DNA from: Vicugna pacos | Taxonomy: Eukaryota; Chordata; Mammalia; Artiodactyla; Camelidae | Assembly: GCF_048564905.1 (NCBI RefSeq) | Contig: NC_132992.1 | Location: 95,493,001 to 95,557,000 of the forward strand | Direction of reading: 5' to 3' | DNA: 64,000 nt | Part shown: positions 55,701-64,000 of the stretch, one piece after another | Layout: each line of letters begins with the position of its first letter | Numbering within the stretch: position 1 is the first letter of the stretch | Position numbers and translations under genes: made by a program | The notes under the pieces: generated by a model | What the model saw: only the letters and a program-made list of their open reading frames with translations | What the model was told of the DNA's origin: nothing | Database searches by the model: none

Positions 55701-57344
55701 CCCGGTTCTGTCCTGATAGCTCATGGTACTGGCCAGAAAGGGTGGGGCCGCCAGACCCGCCTGGCTCAGCTAAGGCCATCTCATCCAGGAGTCCTGCACA
55801 GCTGGGCTCGGTGCAGGGTCAACTCCTTCCTGGTGGCCCTTCCTCCTTCTCCTCCTCGGAGTCCCCCTCACTCCGGGTACCCCAGCTCCTCCATCCCTGC
55901 CCAGGCCCAGCGGCCATGGCTCCTGAGCGGCACCAGTCGCTACCCCCCTTCCGCTGTCTGAATGAAATGCTGCCCGGAGGCTTTCAGCTCCTTAGCACAT
56001 CTTGTTCAGGAGCTGCACTGGCCACTGTCAGAAGGAAAGGTCCCTCCCTGGAACTGGCAGCATGGCTTCTTCGCGGAGAGGAGAGCCCCGGGGATTGTCT
56101 CCCGGCTGCCTTCGCCTTCCTGCGCACCTACCCTTGGCGCGAGTTCCTCCCTCCTGAGTCTAAAGTGAGTCCCGACTTGACTAAATTCCCTCTAGGAAAA
56201 TCCCTCATTAAAAATGACCAGGAAACGCATTGTACCTGAGGTTGCCACTCACAATTCTGCTCTTTATCATAAACTCTGCAGAAGGCAGGGGCCACCTTCA
56301 CACACACGGCAAAGACCTTAAACCCAAAGCTGCGTTTAAACTGCGTCCATTTAAGCGAGGACGTGGTAAGGGGTGCCTTGGGTCTGTGGAAGCAGCGGGA
56401 GCCACGCCGGCAGTAGTTAAGGGGCTGTGGAGCAGCCCCCGCCACGCTGTCCTCGGCCTGTTCTTTAGGGAAAGTCAGACGTGGCCCAGCCGGATGGCGG
56501 CCCCTCGAGGGATTCACCCGAGTCTCTGTCTCACCGAGCGGGCGTTGAAGACCGCCCTCCCCCGAGTGGAGCAGAAACGCCGCCTACGCGCTGTCCCGAG
56601 CAGGAAATCTGGCAGTGGGGCTGCCTCTCTTACCGTCTCGGTGCCTGGCCCCTGGCAAGCTCCGTGGGGTCCCTGGCATGGAAGGATTCCTCCAGGTCCA
56701 TTAAGAAGACTGATTCACGGACAGCCGAGGGGCCCGGCGGCACAAACTGCACCTGCCGCTCCCCGCTCCGGGGGGTCCCAGGAGAGCCCCGGCTGTGGCG
56801 AGGCCGGGGCCCCCGCTCTGGGGCCCTCCACCGGAGCGCCTTCAACTCAGACGCTGGGTCGACCTTCCAGAACAGACTGTCCTTCTAGGGTGTCCTGCCC
56901 TTCTGATTCAGAACCTCACTGGGCGTCCTCTCGATGCACCAGCTCCCACGTCTGACCGAAACAGCTCACGACGGACACACACATTTCCCCCAAAGCCCGT
57001 CCTCAGGTGGACACCTGAGCAGCGGCCTTGACAAACACGGAGGCGAAAGCAACTGCAGCTGAACAGCAGAGCGTTTCTTCGTCACGAAGAGAAGATCGAC
57101 CAGCCAAGACCTCTGAACACAGTCCTTGTGAAAACAGCGCTTCGGGGACCCTGGGGGGCGGCTCGCGATGAGCAACCGTGAAGGACTGACGCGTTAAAAG
57201 TGATAGGAACGCATTGCCTAGCTGCACCTCGCCATGCAATTTCTTAAAGGTCTTCCTTGGAAAAGGAGTATAAGTGAGCAGTTGACAAGCTAAGTCTGAG
57301 AGTTGAGTTCAAGTAGTTAAACAGGAACGAGGCGCTGGCAGCCC
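55701..57344. other. 5' flank of S-delta
   Basis: Non-repetitive DNA between the IGHM 3' end and S-delta. An I-delta promoter might be sought here, but I saw no octamer or clear promoter. A long plus-strand open frame at 56230-56955 has no recognisable domain. Confidence 0.4.
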
Positions 57345-57520
57345 CCGGAAGCTAGGAAGGCAGCATTGACCAGGCCCTCCAACATGGCCCTAGAAGAAAC
57401 CAGCGTAGCTGACGCCTTGACTTTCCTTCCAGCCTCCAGACCGGGGGAGAATAAATTCATGACGTTTAAGTCTGGTCTGTGGTTCTGTCATGACTGCCAG
57501 CCCTGCTGGGACACTCGTGT
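57345..57520 (+). mobile_element. Fossil MLT1-like LTR fragment
   Basis: The 3' half of a MaLR LTR: ggaagctaggaagg, ccttccagcctccagacc, gagaataaattcatgacg. Old and partial. Confidence 0.5.
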
Positions 57521-58620
57521 AGGTGTGGCCCCGAACAGTCAACCCCACAGCCTGCGTGGGAGCCCCCATCCCTGCCCGAGGTGTCTTGCACTTTGTGGGA
57601 CCCCTTGTCGAATGTCCCCAGCCTGCCAGGTTGGGCCTGTAAGGGGGTCCGTTTAATGGGAACAAAGCCGGGGTCTGGACACCCCCTGGGAGCCCAAAGC
57701 CAGGGAATGGGTTCCATTTGGGACCCATGTCCAGTTACAAATCTCTCTTGGGCAGGCACCTCTTCAGGGCCAGGCTGGTGCTCAGGCCCCAGACACCCCA
57801 GGAGAGTCAGTCCTGGGGTCTCCCAGCCACTCTCCAGTCCCCTGAAATTGCCGCCCCCAGGAGCCCGGCTCACAAGAGCAGCCCTCACCTGGGCCCCTCC
57901 TCTGGGCCCCAGGTTCTGCCTTCTCTCCTCTCCTCCCACCTGTGTCCACCCTGACCCTTGCTGCCACAGCTGAACTTCTCCACAGCCTGAGCGAGGCCCC
58001 CCAGGTGTCCTTACTTCACCTGGCGCCGATCTGTTCTCAGAGGGAGCACTGATCGCCAGAGGGCGGCCCGGCTCCCCCACCTCCTGCCACCATCCTGGGC
58101 CTGGCACTGCCTCCCCTTTCCCCAGCCTCCCCACCATGCATTCTCCAGGCTGTTTCACTAGAAACTTCTGAACCCGCTTCTATACCTTAGTCACTATCCG
58201 CCCCCCCGGGATTCTGCAGGGTGCACTGCGGCTGCACCCACGCCCAGTGCACCTCCTGAGTCCCACTGGCACACACAGTACATGCCCCAAAGGTTGGACA
58301 GAACTCCCTGTGGCTGGGCTTGCTGCGGATGGTGACCGAGTGACAACGCATTGCGCGGTGCTTATGGCAGGGCCCCACCGATGGCACGCAGAAGCCCAGA
58401 GGCCTGAGCCCGGCCCCCAGCTTAGGCGTGCTGGGAGCCCAGGCAGGGGATCCTCTCCAGCAGGGCTGTGCCCGGCCCAGCACAGCCCCGCAGGCTCTTG
58501 CCCTTGCCCACGAGCCCTTTGGAATTAGGGCCAACTCTCAGGATGTGTGACACACCGAAGTGAGGTGTGGGGAAGAAAAGCCTTCAGGAAGAAGCAGTTT
58601 CACAAGATAAAACTGACGTC
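57521..58620. other. 3' flank of IGHM
   Basis: GC-rich DNA beyond the IGHM membrane poly(A) signal. No gene or repeat recognised. Confidence 0.45.
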
Positions 58621-58626
58621 TTTATT
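58621..58626 (-). terminator. Poly(A) signal of membrane IGHM mRNA
   Basis: tttatt on the plus strand reads AATAAA, about 240 bases after the M2 stop. Confidence 0.85.
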
Positions 58627-58866
58627 TCAAGGCCACAAGAGCGACATCACAAAGCAGGGCCGGGCTGGGCCTACGGCTGCGGGCACCCGGCTTGGCCACG
58701 GCATTTGGCCGTGTTGGGAGAAGCCAGTTTCTTAGCGCTTGAAGCTGGAGAGGGACACAGGGAAGGTCTGAGTACATGCGGATGGGCCACGCAGGCAGGG
58801 GACCCCAGGCCCCCGGGCGGCACCCGTCTTGTCCGTCTCTGGTCTCCCACATCCTTGCTTGGTGGG

Positions 58867-58875
58867 TCACTTCAC
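58867..58875 (-). CDS. IGHM: IGHM membrane exon M2 (Val-Lys-stop)
   Basis: After the acceptor cctgcag the coding part is only GTG AAG TGA, which completes the KVK cytoplasmic tail universal in mammalian membrane IgM. The rest of the exon is 3' UTR to the signal at 58621. Confidence 0.92.
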   Translation of the reverse strand: MK

Positions 58876-60541
58876 CTGCAGGCGACAGGGATGGCGTGAG
58901 TGGTGGGGGGTGCCAAGGGTCATGGGGCCCCCGCCCGCTGGCCAGGCTGGTCTACCTTGAACAGGGTGACGGTGGTGCTGTAGAAGAGGCTCAGGAGGAA
59001 GAGGACGATGAAGGTGGAGGCCATGGTGTTCAGGTTCTCGAAGCCTTCCTCATCCGCGCTCACCTCCCCCTCTGTGGGAGACATGGCGCAGAGTGGTCAG
59101 TGTGGCCGCAGCCCCAGCAAAGCCCACCCTAGCTGCCCATCACCCGAGCCCGCCCTCGGGCCCTTGGCTGTGCTGCCCCCCCGGCAGGGCTGGGGGTGGG
59201 GGCAGCAGAAACAAGCAGGAGGAAGGTATGTGTGCGGTGGGGCCAGGAGCTCCCGGGCTTGGTCAGGAAGGGTCTCTGCCAGCCACGGAGGCGGGAGCCC
59301 CAGCGGAATGGCCCCCAGCACCCCAGACTCTCCTGGAGGATGTAGGGGCACAACCAGGGCCACTGAGGGCTGAGAGGCAGGGAGTGGGTCCTCTTGTCCC
59401 CTGCAGCTTGGTGGGGCCCCTGGCCTCTGAGGACCAGCCCTGGGGCAGGCGGACACCTGTGCCCGAGGGCCCTCACTTTCTCTCTCTCCGTCTTGGAGCT
59501 ACAACACGTGTGAGAGGCCGGGAGGGGCCCTGGCTGGCCTGTCGGCCCCACCAGGACCCATGGCTCTGGGACCAAGGAATCAGACAGACACCTAAGGTCC
59601 CAGAGAGAGTGATGTTGGGATGAACAGGCTGAGGACGTCCAGTAGGGTCTGCAGACCGCACACTGATGGGTCCTTGGGGGCATCTGGAGCTCTGGCTCCT
59701 GGAGGGCCTAGGAGGCAGCTGGGGGGGGTGCCCTTGTCGGAAGAGGAGACCCCGCTGGCCCCTGCTCCCCTCCTGCCTGCTGGGCTCTATGCCCCTCACT
59801 CCCTGCTCCGGGGATCTCAGGGCCCGACATTTCCAGGGCTGGGTGCCTGCAGGGGCAGACCTGGTTCACACGGGAGTGTCCCGCTCCAAGGAGGTGCCTC
59901 CAGAGACAGCCTCCCTGCCTCCCAGGCTGATGCTGGGTTCTGCCTGCTCTGTCAGGACATGCCCTGACTGCGTCTGTTCGCAGGTGGGGCTGGGGGTGGG
60001 GGGCACTGCCACCTTCAACTAGAGCCTGGGCTGGGAGGGGCACCCCTCCTGGACACGGGCTGGGGCGTTCCTGAGCAGCTGCAGCTGGCCAGGCCCAGGG
60101 TGACCCTCCGAGTTCTTCGCCCTGAGCCTGGGGATGGTGGCTGCGGCAGGGGTCCCAGCTGGGCCGGCCCACGGACACACCTCCAAGCGGAGGCAGGCCA
60201 GGCAGAGCTTGGGTGTGAAGCCCCACAGCCAGCGTGGTGCAGAGGGACACCGCCAGCGGGCACTAGGTGACTGTGGGAGTGCAAGCGCTGGCATCAGCAT
60301 CCCTGTGTGTCCCTGTGCGTGTGCCCGTGTGCTCACGCGTGTGCATGCGTCACTGTCGGTGTGCCCACGTCTTGTCCGGGCACGTGCACGTGCACGTGTG
60401 TGCATGTATGTGCATGTGTGTCTGTGTGAGTGCCTGGGACCGTGTGTACCCGCGTGAGTGCGCATGTCCGTGTGTCTCTGGGTGTGTGTGTGCCCACATG
60501 CCTGCGTGTCCCTGCACGTGTGCAGGTGTGTGTGTGCTTAC

Positions 60542-60577
<36 letters not shown>

Positions 60578-62801
60578 CACACTGGTGTGCCTCTGTTGCC
60601 ATGGAAGCCGCCAGAGGAGCAGCAAGTGTGGGCTTGGCCTGCTGTGGGCATCTGGCAAGTGGTGCAGGGGCTTCCAGAGGTGGGTCGGAGCTGTGGGTGA
60701 GAGGCGGGGGGGAGGGTGGTGGAGGGCGGTCTGCGGGGTGGGGGCAGCACAGCCATGGCCCCAGCAGGGAGAGCATCGCTCACTCACAACCAGCATCTTT
60801 TGAATGGTCTTTTTTTATTTCTAATTTTTATAAAATGCAACATCCCAATCATTGACATGGTTAGTCTGCCCGCGTGCACACACACAGCGACGGCCACCCA
60901 GGGCCTCTGGCCCGGGCCCAAGTGGGCGGCCAGGCGGTCAGTAGCAGGTGCTGGCCGTGTCGGACATGACCAGGGACACGTTGTACAGGGTGGGTTTACC
61001 GGTGGACTTGTCCACGGTCCTCTCGGTCACCAAGTGGGGCAGGGCCTCATGGCCCACGACGCAGGTGTAGGTCGCCCCGGCACTCCAGTCCTTCTCGCTC
61101 ACCGTCAGGACGCTGTGGACAAAGTAGTAGCCCGGGCTGTTGGGCTCGGGCACTGGGGCACTGGTCACGTAGTTGTCAGGGGACAGGGGCTCCTGCTCCC
61201 CCTTCTTCAGCCACTGCACAAACACGTCCGGAGGGGAGAAGCCCTTCACCAGGCAGGTGATGGAGGCTGACTCCCGCAGGCTCAGCTGCTCCCGGGCCGG
61301 CGGCAGCACGTAGACGGAAGGCATGTGCTTGTGCACTTCTGCGGGAGGACAGACGGCGGTGAGCTGGGGCGGGCCGCGGGCCGTCCCGGACGACATGGGG
61401 CACGGGGGCCTGCAGGCCCAGGCAGCCTGGGGAGAGTCCCGGGGCAGGGGGAGGGGCAGTGCAGGGCCTACCTGTGGGCTTGAAGATGCTCCGCTTCAGG
61501 GGTGAGGGCAGATCCAGGTGGGTCACCGTGCACGTGAACCTGTCTCCTGACTCCCAGTCCTCCACGCAGACTGACGCCACACACGTGGCGCTGAAGGTGC
61601 CGTTGGGGAGGATCGTGGAGTCAATGATCTGGGAATCCACAGCCTTTTCACCCTGGCGGGTCCAGGAAATTCTCAGGCTGTCGTAGGTGACCAGGCCTGT
61701 GACCAGGCAGGTGAGCTTGGCTGACTTGTTGAGGAAGATGTCGGAGAAGGAGGGGGGAATGGCGAAGACCTCGATGCCGGGGGAAGGACCTGGAGATAGG
61801 AGACAGTTGGTTAGCATGAAATCAGGCCAAGGTACAGGGCTGCCCAAAGAGCAGGGGCTGACTTTGCCGAGTGCCTCGTGAACTCCGGGCCCTGCTGGGG
61901 GAGGACACTGGGCATGTCTGAAACACTCCCCGAGCTGCCCTGCACAGCCCCCTCCCTGCCCTTGGCCGCTCTGGGAAGCCAAGGCTCAGGGAGCTGCTGG
62001 TCAGGTCTGGGGTGATGTCTGCAGACTGCGTGTGTGGGCCCCCCTGTCCCGGGGCTGTGCTCGGGCCAGACCACTCACTGGGGTTGCACTGGGAAGACAC
62101 GTTCTTCTCGATGACCATCCCTCTGTGCTCCACCTGGCAGGTGTACACAGCCTGGCTGAACCAGTCGCCGTCGGTGATGGTCAGCATGCTGATGACACTG
62201 AAGGTCCCTGGATTGGACTTTGAGGCTTCCACATCTTCCGTAATGAAGCCAGACACCAGCCGCTTGCCCTCACGAAACCAGGACACGGAGATCTCCCTGG
62301 GGCTGAAGTCTGTGGCCTGACAGATGAGCTTGGACGTGCGTTTGGAAGTGCCAGAGAAGCCGTCTCGGGGGGGCATGAAGAGTGTCACGCTGGGGGGCAG
62401 ATCTAAAATCACTGCAGGGAAAGACAGAGCGTCAGGTGGGCTGGCTTACTCCCACCCCTGCCACCCAGCCTGGGAGGAGCCCGGCTCACCTGGGGGGGTC
62501 ACAACCACGTCCGAGTTCCCCTTGGAGTGCTGGACTTTGCAAATCAGCTCTGACCCCTGGAGGGCGCTCTGGGAGGGCAGGAGCACCTGGGAGGTGGCCA
62601 CATACTTGCCCTCCCGCAGGACGGACGGGAAGGTCTTGATGCTCTGGCTACTGACCGCGATGCCGTCCGGGTAGCTCCAGGAGAAGGTGATGGAGCCAGG
62701 CAGGAAGTCCCGGGCTAGGCAGCCCAAGGCCACTGGGCTCTCGTCGGACACGGGGCTCTCACAGGAGGCGAGGGGGAAGAGTGTCGGGGCAGACGAGCTC
62801 T
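58867..62801 (-). CDS. IGHM: IgM heavy-chain constant gene
   Basis: Gene-level entry. Exons on the minus strand: CH1 62490-62801, CH2 62079-62411, CH3 61472-61789, CH4 with secretory tail 60938-61338, M1 58956-59071, M2 58867-58875. All have GT/AG junctions and open frames with the standard phase-1 splits. It encodes the constant part of mu for membrane IgM (with CD79A/B and light chain) and secreted pentameric IgM. Separate poly(A) signals at 60814 and 58621 serve the two forms. Unlike the gamma gene here, CH1 and its donor are intact, so camelid IgM is a conventional four-chain antibody. Confidence 0.96.
58956..59071 (-). CDS. IGHM: IGHM membrane exon M1 (transmembrane)
   Basis: Acceptor ctcccacag, donor TTCAAG|GTAGAC. 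Encodes [17 protein letters not shown], then the transmembrane helix [17 protein letters not shown] ending VTLFK. The human counterpart has LWATASTF in place of LNTMASTF; the rest is nearly unchanged, including the [10 protein letters not shown] polar part that binds CD79. It is joined to the cryptic donor within CH4. Confidence 0.95.
59072..60813. other. IGHM CH4-to-M1 intron
   Basis: GC-rich membrane intron with a TG/CA-rich zone at 60295-60577. No other element recognised. Confidence 0.6.
60295..60577. repeat. TG/GTGC-rich tract with (TG)n microsatellite
   Basis: Alternating purine-pyrimidine sequence with many gtgtgc, gcacgtgcacgtg and tgtgtg steps; the pure (TG)n part is 60544-60577. 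It lies in the membrane intron 240 bases past the secreted poly(A) signal. Confidence 0.9.
60814..60819 (-). terminator. Poly(A) signal of secreted IGHM mRNA
   Basis: AATAAA on the minus strand, about 120 bases after the CH4 stop, in a locally AT-rich stretch. Choice of this site gives secreted IgM. Confidence 0.9.
60938..61338 (-). CDS. IGHM: IGHM CH4 exon with secretory tailpiece
   Basis: Starts after cctcccgcag and runs [82 protein letters not shown] and stop. It is a complete C1-set domain (Cys-Trp-Cys). The tailpiece has the N-glycosylation site NVS and the penultimate Cys that links mu chains and J chain. A donor inside the exon (CACCG|GTAAAC, last base 61000) skips the tailpiece for the membrane form. 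Confidence 0.97.
61472..61789 (-). CDS. IGHM: IGHM CH3 exon
   Basis: Acceptor tatctccag, donor CACAG|GTAGGC. Encodes [67 protein letters not shown] and [18 protein letters not shown]. Core Cys-Trp-Cys is present. The extra Cys in ASVC corresponds to the inter-monomer Cys of human IgM. NKS and NGT are glycosylation sites. Intact. Confidence 0.96.
62079..62411 (-). CDS. IGHM: IGHM CH2 exon
   Basis: Acceptor ttccctgcag, donor CCCCA|GTGAGT. Encodes [59 protein letters not shown] and [17 protein letters not shown]. Core Cys-Trp-Cys is present; the final Cys (SSQC) corresponds to the inter-heavy-chain Cys of mu, and NVS is a possible glycosylation site. The last base before the donor is A where G is usual, giving a Ser codon across the junction; the donor itself is strong. 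Confidence 0.95.
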
Positions 62802-63310
62802 CTGAGGACCCGCGAGGGAACAGAAGAGGAGGAGGGGGTGAGAGACGTCCTTGCACGCCCTGCCTTCCCTCCGAGGCCATGCAGCGGATGCCAGCACTCT
62901 CGGCCCCGCCAGCCCAGCCCTTCCGCCCCTGGCTCAGCCACACTGCAGTCGGGCCCTGGGTGCCTGGGCTTGGAGGAAAGGTGTGTGTGCCATCAGCGAG
63001 ACTGACGCGGACTCAGCTCGGCCTGTCCTCAGCATGCCCAGGTCACTGAGGTCAGCCCAGTGTCAGCCAGGACGGTGTAGCCTGGCCAGCTCAGCCCAGC
63101 TAGACCCACCTGGTTCAGCCACGGTTAACCATCCCGAAGCAGCGCATCATATTGTTTAGGTCAAGTTGACTCAGCCAGCCCATTTCTACTGGATCCATCT
63201 CATTCACCACGGTTAACTCAGCCCAGCTCAGCACAGCTCAGCGCACTTCAACCCACTTCAACCAGCTCAGCTCAACCAGCTTAACCAGGTCAGGCCAGCT
63301 GAGCTCAGCT
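62451..63310. repeat. 860-bp duplicate of IGHM CH1 and S-mu 3' edge (IGHM copy)
   Basis: Source-side partner of 50747-51606, with no visible difference over the parts I compared. Left edge 39 bases into the CH1-CH2 intron, where the sequences part abruptly (ttactcccacc here, tggccccacc there); right edge inside the switch repeats. Confidence 0.92.
62490..62801 (-). CDS. IGHM: IGHM CH1 exon
   Basis: Acceptor gtcctcag, donor CCAG|GTGAGC. Encodes [55 protein letters not shown] and [19 protein letters not shown]. The LASC cysteine pairs with the light chain and the core Cys-Trp-Cys is present. Length and motifs are standard for mammalian mu CH1. The working donor contrasts with the dead gamma CH1 donor at 12036. 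The protein is the same as the IGHD CH1 at 50786-51097. Confidence 0.96.
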
Positions 63311-64000
63311 CAGCCCAGTTCAGCCCAGCTCAGCTCAGCTCAAACCAACTCAGCCTGGCTCAGCCCGGCTCAGCTCAACCCAGCTCAGCCTGGCTCACCT
63401 CAACCCAGCTCACTGCAGTTCAGTTCAGCCCAGCTCAACCCAGCTCAGCCCGGCTCAGCCCAGTTCAGCCCAGTCCGGCTCATCCCAGCTCAGCTCAATC
63501 CAGCCCAACCCAGCTCGGCTCATTGCAGCCCAGCCCAGCTCGGCTCAGCCAGCTTAACCAGGTCAGGCCAGCTGAGCTCAGCTTAGCCCAGTTCAACCCA
63601 GCTCAACCCAGCACAGCTCAGCCAAGCTCAGCTCAACCCAGCTCAGCCTGGCTCACCTCAACCCAGCTCACTGCAGTTCAGTTCAGCCCAGCTCAACCCA
63701 GCTCAGCCCGGCTCAGCCCAGCTCAGCCCAGTTCAGCCCAGCACAGCTCAGCCCTGCTCAGCTCAGCCCAGCTCAGCCCAGCTCAGCTCAGCTCAACCCA
63801 GCTCAGCTCGGCTCAGCCCAGCTGAGCCCAGCCCAGTTCAGCCCAGCTCAGCCCAGCTCAGCTCAGCTCAACCCAGCTCAGCTCGGCTCAGCCCAGCTGA
63901 GCCCAGCTGAGCCCAGCTGAGCCCAGCTCAACCCAGCTCAGCCCAGTTCAGCCCAGCTAGCCCATCTCAGCTCAGCCCAGCTCAGCCCAGATCAACCCAG
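63190..64000 (-). repeat. Mu switch region (S-mu), 3' part, cut by window end
   Basis: Pentamer repeats GAGCT, GGGCT and GGGTT on the gene strand (agctc, agccc, aaccc on plus), rich in AGCT, starting about 390 bases 5' of IGHM CH1 and running off the window. An internal block with cagcttaaccaggtcaggcc appears at about 63276 and again near 63550, showing local duplication. Confidence 0.9.

Noticed and set aside
56230-56955. A 241-residue plus-strand frame 5' of S-delta
   Set aside because: Composition-driven frame with overlapping alternatives; no recognisable protein family.

Overview
This window is part of an immunoglobulin heavy-chain constant (IGHC) locus of a New World camelid, most likely alpaca or llama. 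The evidence is (i) IGHM, IGHD and IGHG exons on the minus strand, (ii) a gamma hinge starting [15 protein letters not shown] and ending SKCPKCP, the lamoid long-hinge heavy-chain-only IgG type, (iii) the camelid-typical G-to-A loss of the CH1 splice donor, and (iv) a camelid tRNA-derived SINE. All exons were placed by eye from splice sites and conserved Ig motifs. No database was consulted.

Layout, read 5' to 3' on the minus strand (high to low coordinates). 64000-63.2k: part of the mu switch region. 62801-58867: a complete IGHM with four CH exons, the secretory tail, two membrane exons and two poly(A) signals. 58.6-55.7k: spacer. 55.7-51.5k: a second mu-like switch array (S-delta). 51097-50786: an IGHD CH1 exon that is an apparently exact copy of IGHM CH1. 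50.7-50.0k: probable solo LTR fossil. 48.3-47.2k: candidate hinge, then broken IGHD CH2 and CH3 exons. 43042-42900: IGHD membrane exon 1, still open. 42.9-21k: spacer with L1, L2 and MaLR fossils. 18.9-13.2k: minisatellites and the gamma switch repeats. 12329-8754: a heavy-chain-only IGHG with a dead CH1, then hinge, CH2, CH3, M1 and M2. 6.2k-1: a second copy of the block at 27.6-21.5k, as expected for a tandemly duplicated IGHG unit.

How it works together. B cells splice V(D)J to IGHM first. Class switching joins S-mu to a downstream switch region. For the gamma gene here, the CH1 exon cannot be spliced in, so V(H)H joins straight to the hinge and a light-chain-free homodimer results. The IGHD locus shows the artiodactyl pattern (a mu-derived CH1 with its own switch region), but its CH2 and CH3 carry a stop and frameshifts, so ordinary IgD looks lost.

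The most notable points are the extra damage in the gamma CH1, the 860-bp S-mu/C-mu1 duplication with no visible differences feeding a dead IGHD, and a near-identical 3.9-kb duplication tract that ends abruptly where the two copies fall to clear but much weaker similarity, with a strong AT-to-GC bias on one side. I saw no sign of a non-immunoglobulin system.
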